A DNA stretch of 37,201 bases from Hymenopellis radicata (taxonomy: Eukaryota > Basidiomycota > Agaricomycetes > Agaricales > Physalacriaceae): NCBI GenBank assembly GCA_015501595.1, contig JADNRX010000507.1, positions 1 through 37,201 on the forward strand, in the 5' to 3' direction. Below are positions 23,266 to 34,671 of the stretch, one piece after another. Position numbers and translations under genes: made by a program. Below the pieces are notes generated by a model. It had not been told where the DNA came from. It worked only from the letters and a program-made list of their open reading frames with translations, and did not search any database. Numbering within the stretch: the first letter of the stretch is position 1; every line of letters begins with the position of its first letter.

Positions 23266-23596
23266 TAGGGTGGCGCAGTAAACCTCCCGGGGGTGTTAGT
23301 AACGGTATTGATACCGACCCCCCGTGAGGCCTCCGATTCGGAACCGTTAGTAAAGGTTTCGATACCTGCACGTGTTTTTGACACGTGATGTGGCGCCGCG
23401 CCTCGCCGCCTCATCCCGCCCTTGTCCCGCCACTCTCAGCTTCTCTCTGAGGGCCAGCGCCATCACGTGAAATGATCACGTGTCGGTATTGAAACCTACC
23501 GATTCTTCGGCCAAGGTTTCAATACCGTATCGATACCGTTAAAAACCGCAGTAAACCCAAGGTGTATCAAAACCTAGGGTTTACTGCACCACCCTA
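23266..23596. mobile_element. MITE-like foldback element, copy 2
   Basis: 331 bases closely related to copy 1, in the same orientation and 11 bases after it. TIRs start TAGGGTGGCGCAGTAAACC (left) and TAGGGTGGTGCAGTAAACCC (right, reversed). The same inner palindromes and CACGTG sites occur. Point differences are scattered, so the copies are not a very recent duplication. Confidence 0.75.
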
Positions 23597-23608
23597 AGTA
23601 ATACATTA

Positions 23609-23853
23609 TAAGGTGGCGCAGTAAACATTTTGAGGGTGTTAGTAATGGTATCCATCTAAACCCCCCTAGGAGGAGGCTCTGGTTTTGAAACCATTAGTGA
23701 CGGTTTCGATACCGGCACCTGCTTTCGACCGTGTGATGTGGCGCAGCGGCGCGCCACTCTCTTGTTTTTCTCAGCACCTGCACTCTCACGTGCCTGTATT
23801 GAACGTACCTACCCGACGGTTTCGATACTGTTTCAATACCATTAATACTTATT
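23609..23853. mobile_element. MITE-like element, copy 3, truncated and diverged
   Basis: Begins AAGGTGGCGCAGTAAAC and follows the order of copies 1 and 2 (GTTAGTAATGGTATC, CGGTTTCGATACCGGCAC, TGATGTGGCGCAGCGG, TTTCGATACTGTTTCAATACC). It is shorter and lacks the right inverted repeat. Confidence 0.65.
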
Positions 23854-24361
23854 ACTTGACAAAGCCAATGGCAGGCAGTTGTCCTGAACAATCATCTCTA
23901 AGTTGAGAGCCTCGATGGAATCATGAACCCCGGAGTCCTGGCTTCAGACCTAATGCTGGCAGTTTAACCGCCGCCACCTTGCGGCGTGCTCCGGGGTCTC
24001 TACTTCAGATCCACATAAGTAGTCTGCATGCTGCGTGGTACGAACGGGTGGTATTGCCCAGTAACTACTCCAGAGCGAAAGTATGGTCCAACAGGAGCAG
24101 TTTAACAAGAGCCTTTCTGTGTTTGGAGCGCAAGTACACAGCAGATACATCTTGTAGGACACATCAATTGCTGCCTGCAGCCATGCCTTTCAGACTGCTT
24201 TTGATCAAGAACATACTCAATGGCCCACTTCAACAACCTATCCTTCGCCAGCAAAGAATCCTCGACAAAATTGCATAATTACACAGCAGACAATGACAGC
24301 GACATTTTACACTTCAAGTCCCCAATAAGTACTAGCAAGCAGAACACCCTACCACCACGCG
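23854..24361. other. Stretch without a supported gene
   Basis: No domain-bearing frame recognised. The right part is 3' flank of the WW-domain gene. Confidence 0.45.
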
Positions 24362-27300
24362 TTAAACATGTATCCTATTTGAGCCGCCACCGCCACCGCC
24401 ACCACTACGCCCACCACCACCCTGGCGCCGCATCTTGCCTCCCCTCCTACGCCTCTTGCCATCCTCAACAACATCACGGTCACCCTCGTCATCCTCCCGG
24501 TCTCGTTTGCCCGCCACCCTTTCCGCCAACGAGCTACTGCCGCCGCCGGTCCCAAGCCGCTCGAGCAGCGTCATATCCGGCCGACCGCCACCGCTGTCCA
24601 GGTTTGACGACGGCGCGCTATCCACCCAATTGGACGGAAGACCAACAGGCTTGGGCGGTAGATCAGCGGGGACGCGTCGCTCTCCAGGACTCGTAGGGTG
24701 AAGGGCTTCGCCTCTCTGCCTCTTCGGCGGCCGACTGGTCTTAGGCCGCAAAGTCTTGGGCGGAAATCGAGCAAGCGTTTCCTCCGGTGTGGCCCACAGG
24801 GAAAATGACGGTATAGAAAAAGCGCCCCGTTCCGCGCTCTGCTCCTCAGTAAGACCAGAAGGCCCAGGTATCCTCGCCAACATATCTCCAAGAGTCATGT
24901 TGCGCTCGTCGTCTCTCTTCTTCTCGGAGGGTGGTGGAATCGGTGGGGGGTAGAATGGCGACAGGGACCTCGGGGGACCTCGACGCTCATACGAGCTGTC
25001 AAAGCGCGAAGACCTTCCACGGTTATCGTCCGGCGGTGATGTATTTCCATTGCGCCGTGCCGCGCCGCCATGGCTGTCTCGCTCCGGTGACCAATGCGAA
25101 CCCCCACGGGAAGACTCAGGCTCGTATCGATCACTCGCTCTCGATGGACCATAGGGCTATGAAGCTTGGTGAAAAACGACATCGAAAGTTGGGGAAATGT
25201 GAACATACTTTGTCAACTACGGCAGCCCTTCTAGCTTCGGCTTCCATTGCGTCGGCACGCATCGTGTGATGAGGCGGAGGCGGAGGCTGAGGCTACGGAG
25301 TATGTCAGTCTGTACCCAACGTACAACGTTATCCTAACGCACCTCACGTAGTACATATGTATATTGAGGGCGATTTGCAAGGGGTGGTGCCTGACCCTTC
25401 TTTTTTTTCGCCGCGTGTTCACGGAGCAGACCCTTGCGTTCCTCTGGATGCAGATTGGGTGAATCTAAAGTAAGTATTTCCCGGTAGGCTTTGAGGTCCT
25501 CTGCTTTCCACAGGAGTGCGTCCTCTGGTCTTATAATGATTGTGTCAGGAAGCCTGCGCGGGGGTGGTTCTTCTACTCGGCGCGGGGGTGGCTCTTCGAT
25601 GCTGCGGGCGGGGTGCTCCACGATTCTGCGTGCGGGGTGCTCTTCTGTTATCCGGACGGTAGATTCCTCGAGTCTGGGCGCTGACTCTTCCGGTTTGCGC
25701 ACGGTTAGGTCCTCTCTGCGGACGACAGGTTCCTCTGCTCTTCGGGGTGGTGGTTCATCGTCGAAAATGATAGGACCGGACGCCGTAGAGGACGACGTGA
25801 GCAGTGTTGCTGGTGCTGGCGCAGAAGGTGGGACTGGAGTTCCAAACGCCTTCCGCGCCCCAATCGGCGTATTATTGGAGCCTGAGCCAAGATCTCGACC
25901 TCGCGGCGCTCGCCCCTAACAGAAGATGAGCTTGCATACTCCTGTCAAAAAGAAAAGGAACATACCTGTCCACGTTCCATATGATGAACGGGTCCATCCC
26001 AACCATTCCTTGGTGGTGACCTCCTACCAAATGTAGGCGGCGGCGCGTTGGAGTTAGATTCCTGCATTGCCCGCGGTCCTCTCGGCACATCGACACTGGC
26101 AGCGGTAAGACCATCATGGGACGGTCCATACTGCCTCTCAACCTGATTACCTCTCCTCGATAATCTAGGTCCAAGCGGAATATGCGGCTGTGGAACGTCA
26201 TTATTGGGGGTATCGACGAGAACAGGAGCAGTATCAGAGGAAGGCTCGCCTCCGCGTGAAGCCTGACGGAAACGATCACCTTGAGGTGGAAGTGGGGCAC
26301 GTTTGCGCGGCGGCGGCGGCCCTACAGAGAAGGCATGTCAGACAGCGTGATATCCGTCGACCTGCAAGGAACGTACGGGTGTCGGTGGGCTGCTGTGACG
26401 CAGGAGGAAGAGTGTTGTCGGGGAATTCAACAGCGGGCGATGGCGTCTCGCGCTCGTCCATGATGACATCCTGGTCAACAGGTGGCGGCCGAAACCGCGA
26501 TGTTCTGCGACGAGCACCACCAGGCGGCTGTGAGGTGCCGGATGTGGATCCTGTGTCCATTGCTATATCGCGTGAAGGAGACCTATATCCTGTAAAAGAA
26601 AAGAAGGGGAAAGGTTGGAATGAATACATGACGAAGGATTACAGGAGGGAAGGTAATAAAGGGAGAAAGAGAGTCCATGATGAGCGTCCTTGTGGCGAGA
26701 AGAGCGAAGAGGGAAGAAGACCAGGGAGAATACGCGGTGCGGGAGAGCGCCCGTGCAAGCATCTAGGCGCTCTCTCGCAGAGACGCTGAAGACAGCACTG
26801 GCGCATACGAAGGGGGGTGGGAGCAGGCGGATTAACGTACTGGAAGTGGGGTTGCTTCGGTTTTGTTGAGATGGCTGGTCGCGGTCGCGACGGCTTCCTC
26901 TGGATATCCCATCGCTGAAGCGGCTGTCGGGCTCCATGGGCGTAGGTTCAGGGAAGTTCTGTTGACGCGGTTCTTTGCGAGACGTTTGAGGAGAATGTTC
27001 GCGACGAGAGGGAGCGTCGGGCCAAGCACGCGATGGTGGAGGCGATAGACTGCGACTATCATAGTTAGCGGGACCTTGTCTGCCACCACCTCCACGGTGA
27101 GAGCGGCTAGGACGAGCATCGGCGCGTCCACGTTGCGGAGAGGATTGAGGAGAGCGTCCGCGCGGACGAGAAGGAATATCTTCAGGCCAGGAATCCCCTG
27201 CATGTCGCCCGCGCTTAGGGCCACGGGGTTGTTCTGCGGTAGAACCAGGTCGATAATGCCTATCATCAAAAGATAGATCTTCATCGTTGGTAGGGGTAGA

Positions 27301-27969
27301 AATTGAAATTTCTTCTTTCAAGTATGTCGTGGTCCTGATTGTCTAAGAAAGATATGAGGACTCTTGAAGGCAAAAAAGGCAGAAATGAGCACGAACCGGG
27401 CGTTCCCATTGAGTAACATGTGTCCTGACGTTGTAGTAGTATACTGCACCTTGCTGAGACTGCGCCTGGCGAGCTTGCCAGTCCGGAGGAAGAGGAGGTT
27501 CGTCTGCAGAAGAATTAGCGGAGACGGATTTTGGTTTACTCGAGCGCGACATGGCCGTCGCGGCAATGAGAGAAGGATGCGATGGACGAGGGCGGGCAGA
27601 ATTGAAGGCGACGGCGGCGGACGGCTTTGGTGGGAGACCGGGAATGCCGTGACCTGGGCCCTTTGAGCGCTGAGGAGACATCGTAGCGCCGTTCTTGAAC
27701 GAGCCAGACGAGTCTTCGCGAGCGGGCCCTGCAGAGAACGACGATGGCGTCGGCGCCCTCACCGAGTGACCCGCCGACTCTCTCGACGACGTTGGTGGAT
27801 CAGACTCTGGCAACGCGTCCTTGGGAGCGTCAAGACCGTAATACTCTGGCTCATCGTCGTCTGGGCCGAGCGAGACGGCGTCGTCAGCGTCGTCGTCGTT
27901 GTTGTGCATGGACGCCCGCCGAATATGCTGTTCCTCATCGACCTCCCAGTCAACTTCTTCGTCGTCCAT
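24362..27969 (-). CDS. WW-domain, Arg/Pro/Ser-rich protein, probably RNA-related
   Basis: The start ATG is at 27969-27967 (MDDEEVDWEVDEEQHIRRAS). After an acidic N-terminus and a Pro/Ser-rich stretch comes one WW domain in exon 1: LPPDWQARQAQSQQGAVYYY, then NVRTHVTQWERP. WW domains bind proline-rich ligands. Later exons are rich in R/S/P (RGRSPQSSPQRGRADARPSR; RREHSPQTSRKEPRQQ), with RNA-factor style RS and RGG-like blocks. A middle exon has iterated EE-P-RR units (EHPARRIVEHPARSIEEPPP). The last exon (to the stop at 24362) ends in RDREDDEGDRDVVEDG, a basic KRRRRGGKMRRQ and a Gly run. Introns are about 50 nt at roughly 27.34, 26.83-26.59, 26.38-26.33, 25.97-25.92, 25.40-25.29 and 25.21-25.13 kb; junctions are approximate. 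Composition suggests a nuclear splicing or transcription-coupled factor. The exact orthologue is not recognised. Confidence 0.75.
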
Positions 27970-28168
27970 GGTGTTGGTAACGGCGGCGGCGGCGGCGACG
28001 AGAAGGAGTTTGTGGCGGTTACAAGCAGAGCAGAAGGAGCAATCAAACTCCGCCGCCGTCCTGGGATGCCGCGTTTCAATCTCCGCCGCCAACGGCTCCC
28101 GGATTTCAGTCTCCGCTTGAATGCACGCTCAGCGTCGTCTAGCACGGCGTCCACTCGTCGTCTTGGAC
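27970..28168. promoter_or_regulatory. Shared divergent promoter between WW-domain gene and UNC50
   Basis: Only 199 bases separate the two start codons, which point away from each other. The segment is GC-rich with GGCGGC repeats and has no obvious TATA box. It must hold both promoters, so co-regulation is possible. Confidence 0.5.
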
Positions 28169-29206
28169 ATGGACCTACCTACATATAATGGCGCCGCCAC
28201 TACCCGCCCAGCGAGCTCGCTGTCGCACCGCGTGCCCATCATCTTCCGCCGCTTGCACCGGTTCCAACAAATGGTGCGCTCACACCTCCGCATGCTGTAT
28301 CCCGCTCACTGACTTGTACAGGACTTTGAGCTCGCCGCATGGCAGCTGACATATCTCTGTCTCGCCCCGAAACGAGTGTAAGCCTTTGCTTGCCGCGTCG
28401 CTACCCTCCCTAACGTGTTTGCCAGCTACCGCAATGTCTACTTCCACAAACGTATGCCAACGTTCATGCCGCGTTGATTTGGCGCTGACGGCGGTGCAGA
28501 AACCAAAAACACATGGGCACGCGACGACCCCGCCATCCTCGTCCTAATAGGCGCATGTTTATGCGGTGAGCATACACTCTGTATTTCGGACGTTCCCTAA
28601 TGCATCCGCAGTGTCTGCCGTGGCATGGTCCGTGGTGTATTCATACGGCGTACTCGATGCAATCAAGCTCGCCCTCTTCATGATCCTCCGCGACTATCTC
28701 TTGACCGGCATTATCATCGCTACAATTCTCTGGTGCGCGCATATATCACCCCACATCCTCAACTTATTCAGTGATGCTCAGGTTCACCTCAAATCGCCTT
28801 TTATTAGCGCCTCCATCCCACTCCACGCCCGCAGACTCGTCCGTGGAGTGGGCTTACGCCTTTGACGTCCACACCAACGCATTTTTCCCGTTGTACCTTG
28901 CATTATATCTCGCACAGCTCTTCCTCCTTCCAGTCGTCCTGAAGGACAACTGGGTATGTCTATGGGTCGGCAATACGCTGTATCTCGCTGCGTACGTCCC
29001 AGCCCTCCGCTCCTTCCTCATGCTAACACTTGGCTAGATTTGCACAATATACGTATGGGATATATTTAGGACTCAACGCGCTGCCCTTCCTAGTGCGCTC
29101 AGAGCTACTTCTATCCCCTCTATTACCGCTTTTCACAGCCTATATAATATCGCTACTTGGATTCAATGTGGCGAAGCATGTACTTCCTGCGTATTTTGGC
29201 TCATAG
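28169..29206 (+). CDS. GMH1: UNC-50 family Golgi membrane protein (Gmh1-like)
   Basis: UNC50/Gmh1 proteins are multi-pass inner-nuclear/Golgi membrane proteins linked to Arf-GEF recruitment and receptor trafficking. The ATG at 28169 gives MDLPTYNGAATTRPASSLSH. The family core follows: FRRLHRFQQM, exon 2 DFELAAWQLTYLCLAPKRV, then YRNVYFHKQTKNTWARDDPA, the signature region. Hydrophobic passes include VSAVAWSVVYSYGVLDAI, YLLTGIIIATILW, NAFFPLYLALYLAQLFLLPV, WVGNTLYLAA and LFTAYIISLLGFNVAKHVLP. The stop is at 29204-29206. About seven exons with introns near 50 nt (28274-28321, 28378-28425, 28452-28499 and later ones). Length of about 270 residues matches the family. All joins keep frame, with no disruption. 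Confidence 0.92.
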
Positions 29207-29562
29207 CCTACCATCGTGTAAATATTGCTACTAATTTATATCATTCAACTCGCCGTCGCTTCTTCTCGCAGCCGTCTTAACTTTTGGTTCTTCGGCACCG
29301 TCATTCTAGGTTAGATGTCATTTTTGATATGGAAGAGACTCCGAATTTCACCACTGGAGATATAAAGCCAGCCTGCCGCCTGTGACCAACAGATGCGCCA
29401 AAGAAAGAGATCACTTCAATTCTCAAAAGTACAGAGCGTAGTTTCGTTCACAATGCTAACAAAGCGGGCGTGTACAGTTGTTGTGGATACTATAGTACAA
29501 GTCGAAAAGAGATAGACACGAAAACTTGTAATTTGAGAAAAGTATCAACGATTCGTAAAACT
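29207..29562. other. Convergent 3' spacer
   Basis: Lies between the 3' ends of UNC50 (+) and the Cys-rich gene (-). No gene seen. Confidence 0.45.
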
Positions 29563-30567
29563 TCAAGCGTCCTCCTCGTCCAAGTCACAATTCGAGCATT
29601 TGCGGGACCACGCGCGGCATCGTATGCATGCTGGCCTTTTCCCGTTCTTGCGCGTCGCACCCTCAAGACCATAGCAAACTTCGTCTGCATTTTGACATTC
29701 TACGCACTAAGAGACTATCAGCACGCAAGTCTCCGGCCATAACACAAACTGAGAAACTTACCGCGGGTATGAGTGGCTCCTTCGGCCGTGCCAGGAGTTC
29801 ATCGTAAATTTCATCACCACTCATACCCTGTCGACGCAAGGCCCATGAACCCAAAGGTACTTCCCCATCGCTCGCAGTAACATGACTTCCTGAGGCAGCG
29901 CTGCGCGTGGATGCATGGATGGAGCGTCGAGTTTTACGTTCAAACGCAGGCGCCGCAGAAGGTGAGCGTGCATTCCTGGAGTACGGATGTGTCTGTGCCG
30001 CTGTGCGAGCTTGATTGCGGTAGCCAGAAGGCGCCATTCCCTGGCGCGGTGTCGTTTGCCCCACGTTCAGATTGGGATCCGTTGCGTCCTCCGCGCCACG
30101 TCCTGTAGAGGTTCCAAGACGAAAATAACGACCATCGCGTAGGGCTTGCGCATCGGCAGCCTGCTTCATTTCTCGCAACGACCCCGGCCCGCCTTCGTTG
30201 CGCAAACGTTTGGCTTTCAAATACAACTCCTCGAAGAGATCCATGCTCCTGGATCCCGGTACCGCCTCAAACATCTGCAGCGGTTGGAAGTTGGACAATC
30301 CATCAATGTTTTTGAGAAAAGTGTCCGACTAGTAAAGGTGTCAGTGGTGTCGAATACGGCTGGACTTCAACTCACCATAATCTCCGAAATCCGTTTCCAA
30401 AAGTAATATTCCCGATAGGCGACTTGCCCTCTTTGTTCGGGCCCTGCTTCATAGACGGCCGCCAGATCGGCGAAAGCGTTTTGCATTTCAGCAAAGAAAG
30501 CAGGCCTCGGGCCGCCTTTCACTATGAAGAGAAATGGGGAGACCCCAATTACGAACTCGTTGGACAT
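29563..30567 (-). CDS. Fungal protein with C-terminal Cys-rich (zinc-knuckle-like) tail
   Basis: The start ATG is at 30567-30565 (MSNEFVIGVSPFLFIVKGGP). An intron at about 30377-30328 joins FWKRISEIM to SDTFLKNIDGLSNFQPLQMF. Helical, charged sequence (EELYLKAKRLRNEGGPG) is followed by a low-complexity middle (QTHPYSRNARSPSAAPAF). A last intron (about 29760-29713) leads to CVECQNADEVCYGLE, RPACIRCRAWSRKCSNCD and an acidic end, stop at 29563. The cysteines form CxxC-x6-C, then CxxC-x6-C-xx-C, suited to binding zinc. This resembles the Cys clusters of many uncharacterised Agaricomycete proteins but lacks the spacing of a Zn2Cys6 transcription factor. Function unknown. Confidence 0.65.
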
Positions 30568-31528
30568 GGCGGTGAGTGAATGGACGAGAGGCTAAATGGG
30601 TTCGAGAGATGCAGTTGGACCCCTGCATGAGTGACCCCAGAGACCGTAGAACAACGATATACGGTCGAAGAAGACACTATTTGTCTTATAATAAGACCGA
30701 AAAGCTTAACCGTGGGCCGCCGTTTGTATGGGCTTAAGATTACCATCACGGTAACCGATCCTCGTGAACGCTTGTCTGCAAGAAGAACCACGTTGTACAG
30801 CGGGCGTGTAGGCGGAGGTGGGGCCGCTGGAAATGGTGATGGTGGTGGCATGCAGAGAAAAGAGTTGCTGATCGGCCAACGTCATTGACCAAGTACGCAT
30901 TCATCAAAACGCGTCGCCTCCATCCTCACCCCATTTATCCCAAAGGGCCTTGGAAAATGATATATACGACCATCTATTTAATATAAGTTTTGATCACTAG
31001 ACGACTCGAGTATGAGACCGGGGAGCCAGGGAAGAAGAATGAAGCGCCTTACCTTAACGTTCTCAGCTAGTAAGCAATCAACTTGCTATCACTGCCCTGC
31101 TCGTACCTCTTCCCGTCTTTGATTATATCCGTTGAACCGACAGCACCAGGTCTGGTATACAGCCTTCGTGGCTCTTTCCCTTTCTCACTCATCAGAATCG
31201 CTTCCCCGTCATGATCTCAATCTGCTCTGGGTGCTATGTTCAAGAGTACTTACTAGTAAATCGCAGGCCCACGGTACTAATCCATTAACAATCAACTCAC
31301 TTCGTGCTGAACGTCAGCGGTTGCCTAAGCTGCAGATGTAATTGCGCCACATACTCCAACCGTTATCGCGCGGGCATTTCATGACCTCAGTAAAGGGGAA
31401 ATCGTATACGATCACAATGTCTTGTGGGTGTTCATGCAGTCGTCACGGACTTCGAAGATGCTCCTCGTATGGCGCATCATGCAAGCCTTTGTAGCTCCTT
31501 TTTGCAGTCGGCACTCACTGAGAAGATG
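30568..31528. other. 0.96-kb stretch without a supported gene
   Basis: Open frames here lack recognisable domains. The left part is the upstream region of the Cys-rich gene, the right part the 3' flank of the MFS gene. Confidence 0.45.
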
Positions 31529-33668
31529 TCACTCAGACGGCACTGTGATGACGGTGTACGTCTGGCGACGACACATTGATGCGCTATTCATACATGAATG
31601 TCCACCGCGGCGACATACTACTTCAAGCTTAGATGGTGTACTTGAAGCCTTCTCTCCCTCGATAACTGCCGTACCTTCATCGACCTTCCTATTCTGCTTG
31701 GTAAAGTAGAGAGATAAAATCGCCAGAATGACGAGTGTCATAAACTGAACACTGATCGTCGCCCAAAGACCAGGGATATAGCGCGGAAAGTCGACCTGCC
31801 TGTATACAGCTAAGGCGCCGCGTCAATGCTACTAATTCAGGCGTCTGCAGAAGGCGGGATACGTACTACTCGCAATGATGCCGCCAATGCCGCCAAACCC
31901 AATGACCAGCGCAGATGTTACAGAGCGCTTCGAGTGCCGCAGAACGTTGTTTTGCGAGTACGTGATAACCGCAGGTACATTCGACTACATTCAGATCAAA
32001 ATCAGCTTTGCTCTCCGACCGGAACGTTTTCTCTCACCTGGCAGCCAGCGATAGTCAGGAAGCTACCAAAGTATCGCGCTCCAGTGTTCCCGCTGTATGC
32101 GGTGATGAGTAGTCCGACCGAGCATACGGTGGCGCTCAATGCGATGAACGGCGCGCGCATGTGAGCCCGGTCGGAGAATACGGCGAGAACAAAGGTGTAG
32201 ATGGCAGCGAAGACGTAGGGCTAGATGCGGGTGATCAGCTTGAGCTGAAGACGCATATAAGGGATTGGGACTGACAGGCGCGCTGAGGAGAAGCGAAAGC
32301 TTTTGGCTGTAGCCTTGACCAGAAAGGATGACGGGCAAGAAATACGCGACTACCAGAATATGCCTCAGTCCTCAACATCCTACGAGAATTGTGGAATTAA
32401 CTCACATGCATACTGAAAGTTACATTAACAGTCAGACAATTGTATCGTAAGGGAAGATAATCTTGCCACTCACCGACCCAGTGGTAGCAGCCATGAACAG
32501 CAACGCAAAGCACCAGACCTTGAAATCGGAGATGTGTGCCTTGAACGCCGCAAAATCTAGCCTGTCGGGAAGAGCATCACCTCTATCGCGGTGAATGCGT
32601 TCAATGACGAAGCCTTCTGCTCCGGAGTGAGGAAAGTAGATTTATCTGGGAAATCCACGATGAGGAAAAAGCGATGATGCCCAGACCCATGCTTAGGGCT
32701 CCGCTGTTGAAGAAAGGTCCTGAGTATTACTGCATTCGAATCCCAGAGATACTAATAATACTTACAAGATAATGAAGATCCATCTCCACCCCGCGAGGCC
32801 ATGTGCGCCGTCTAACAGACTCATGCCATATCCTGAAGGACCGTTCTAAGAATAGAGGATTTCGGTAACGGGAAACTTTGCTCACCGATGATATTTGAGA
32901 AGCCGGAGACAACCATAGCGGTGAGGTAGAAGACCGCCATTCGCTTCTGGGTCTCAAATCGAGTATACCAGGTGCTGATAAGGAACGCGCACTAACACCG
33001 AACAAGCTCAGTATGGTCACATAAGGGGAGATGGAATGCACAAACTGCGGGGAAGAATCCGGCCTCTAGCACTCCGAGCAGAACCCTACAGACTGCGAGC
33101 TGTTGCCAAGTTTTGACGAACCCCATTCCGAGCATGATTGCGCCAAAGCCTGTCACAATAGAGCTGAGCCAGTATTTCGCTCCGACCTTTCGCAGCACGA
33201 TGTTGGACGGAACTATCCTCGATTAGCGCGCTTTGACATTGGATCAGAGGATGTACTCACGCTCGAATACGATGTAAGGAACAAAGAAGAGCAACGAAAT
33301 GATTGAGTATCGCTCGCCGATGTCGAGGCGAAGGTCGCGCTGCATGCCTCTGCACGGAAACAATTAGTTCATGACCCCTCCAGCGATAATGAGGAATCGT
33401 ACGCGACTCTAGCCACGCTAATGTTGGTTCTATCACTGTATGATGACGCGTTAGAATAGTACAGAATGAATCAAGAAACGCATCTCTACATGAGGGAGAC
33501 CGCGTAACAGGCCGACAGGATGATAACAAGGCGTAGATCGACCTTGCGCATCGTCTTCTTCTCCCATTGCGCGTCGTGACCCAACTGCTGCTCTTCCACA
33601 GAGGCATCACTATACTTCTCTGTGTGGTCGACGACGGCCTTCTCCTCAACAATGATGTCGCTCTGCAT
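31529..33668 (-). CDS. MFS permease, DAL5-like anion:cation symporter family
   Basis: Plasma-membrane transporter of the allantoate/vitamin/organic-anion group; substrate unknown. The start ATG is at 33668-33666 (MQSDIIVEEKAVVDHTEKYS), then TMRKVDLRLVIILSACYAVS (TM1). After short introns come VPYIVFELPSNIVLRKVGAKYW, MLGMGFVKTWQQLAVCRVLL, GVLEAGFFPA and ISTWYTRFETQKRMAVFYLT, the hallmarks of this family. Further on are LDGAHGLAGWRWIFI, the central loop FPDKSTFLTPEQKAF, ERIHRDRGDALPDR and LLFMAATTG. The C-terminal half (32.4-31.6 kb) is split into many small exons and ends near FTKQNRKVDEG. At least ten introns are likely; boundaries are approximate. Two frame slips are visible (AAAAA at 32666-32670 and about 32612). 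The alternative upstream ATG at 33794 is less likely because the permease N-terminus begins at 33668. Confidence 0.85.
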
Positions 33669-34671
33669 GTTTCGACTACTGGCTGTCCTGGAGCAGAAGG
33701 AAGAGAGGTAAGATGAAAAACGACGCGGGTGACGGCAGTTGGTTTGATTGTGGAGATCAGCTGGCTCATGCCATAGCGTGACCTGCGGATGCATGCGAGT
33801 CGCTTGTGGTGAATGCCAGCCCTAGCTCGACATGTGAGCGGAGTGACAGCGCCAAGAAGAGCTTCGCCAAGAATACCGCGCCCCGACTCGCCGGCTGAGG
33901 GCACGAAGAAAGACTACGCAAGACATCCGAGTTCGTGCTGTTTTGTTCCGACAGGAATAGAAGACCCCTTGTCTTGCGCTGCGTAGCTCGGAACTGATCA
34001 ACTTGCCGCCTTTACAATTGACATCGTTGAATGAATTAACCCCAAGGAAACAATTCCATACGCCCACAAGGCTCGGGGTAGTCAGTTACAGGGGCATATA
34101 TATGGACCAATCCTACGTAAAGAGTATCAGAGTCTTGTATTGGAAAGATCTCAATTGACAGCATACCGAGCCGGTGCCCACGCAACACATGGAATAAGGA
34201 TGTCGTTACATGTCGACGATAGCAGAAGTTTGTAGAATTCTAGGCCCAAAGGGTGGGAAATGGACGTGGATTCTGCATAGAGCTAATAATCATGGTAGTC
34301 GTTGAGAAGCAAGTGAGACCACGTGACGTCTGTCTGCCAAATCCCAATCGCGGTACATTTTGCATGCTTTATGCTTTCCAATTCACCGCAACAGCGAACC
34401 TAGCGACAAATTTGCTATTGTGAAGTGTCGTAAATTATTAGTCCTCGTAAACCCAGTTGAACGTTAACCTCGTAATTCAATCACGCGTGCGCCACGGTCC
34501 TGCACAGAAAGTGATTCAAGTTTCTTCACTGGCAGCAACATCATTGTCCATTAATTACACTATAGCGGTAACGAACACAACCAGCGCGTAGAAGTGAAAT
34601 AATATTCGTAAGAAAAAATGTCCTTCATGAATGGTGCATAAACCCAAGAAACCCCCCGCACTCCAAGAAGA
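33669..34671. other. 1-kb stretch upstream of MFS gene and 3' of kinase gene
   Basis: No gene supported. Holds the MFS promoter; AT-richer from about 34080 onward. Confidence 0.45.

Noticed and set aside
22905..23853. CRISPR-like repeat array
   Set aside because: Repeats are 331-333-bp elements with TIRs, not short repeats with unique spacers, and the genome is eukaryotic.
22893..23891. Open frames of 65-76 codons within the foldback elements
   Set aside because: They arise from the repeated GGTATCGATACC units and are not conserved between copies.
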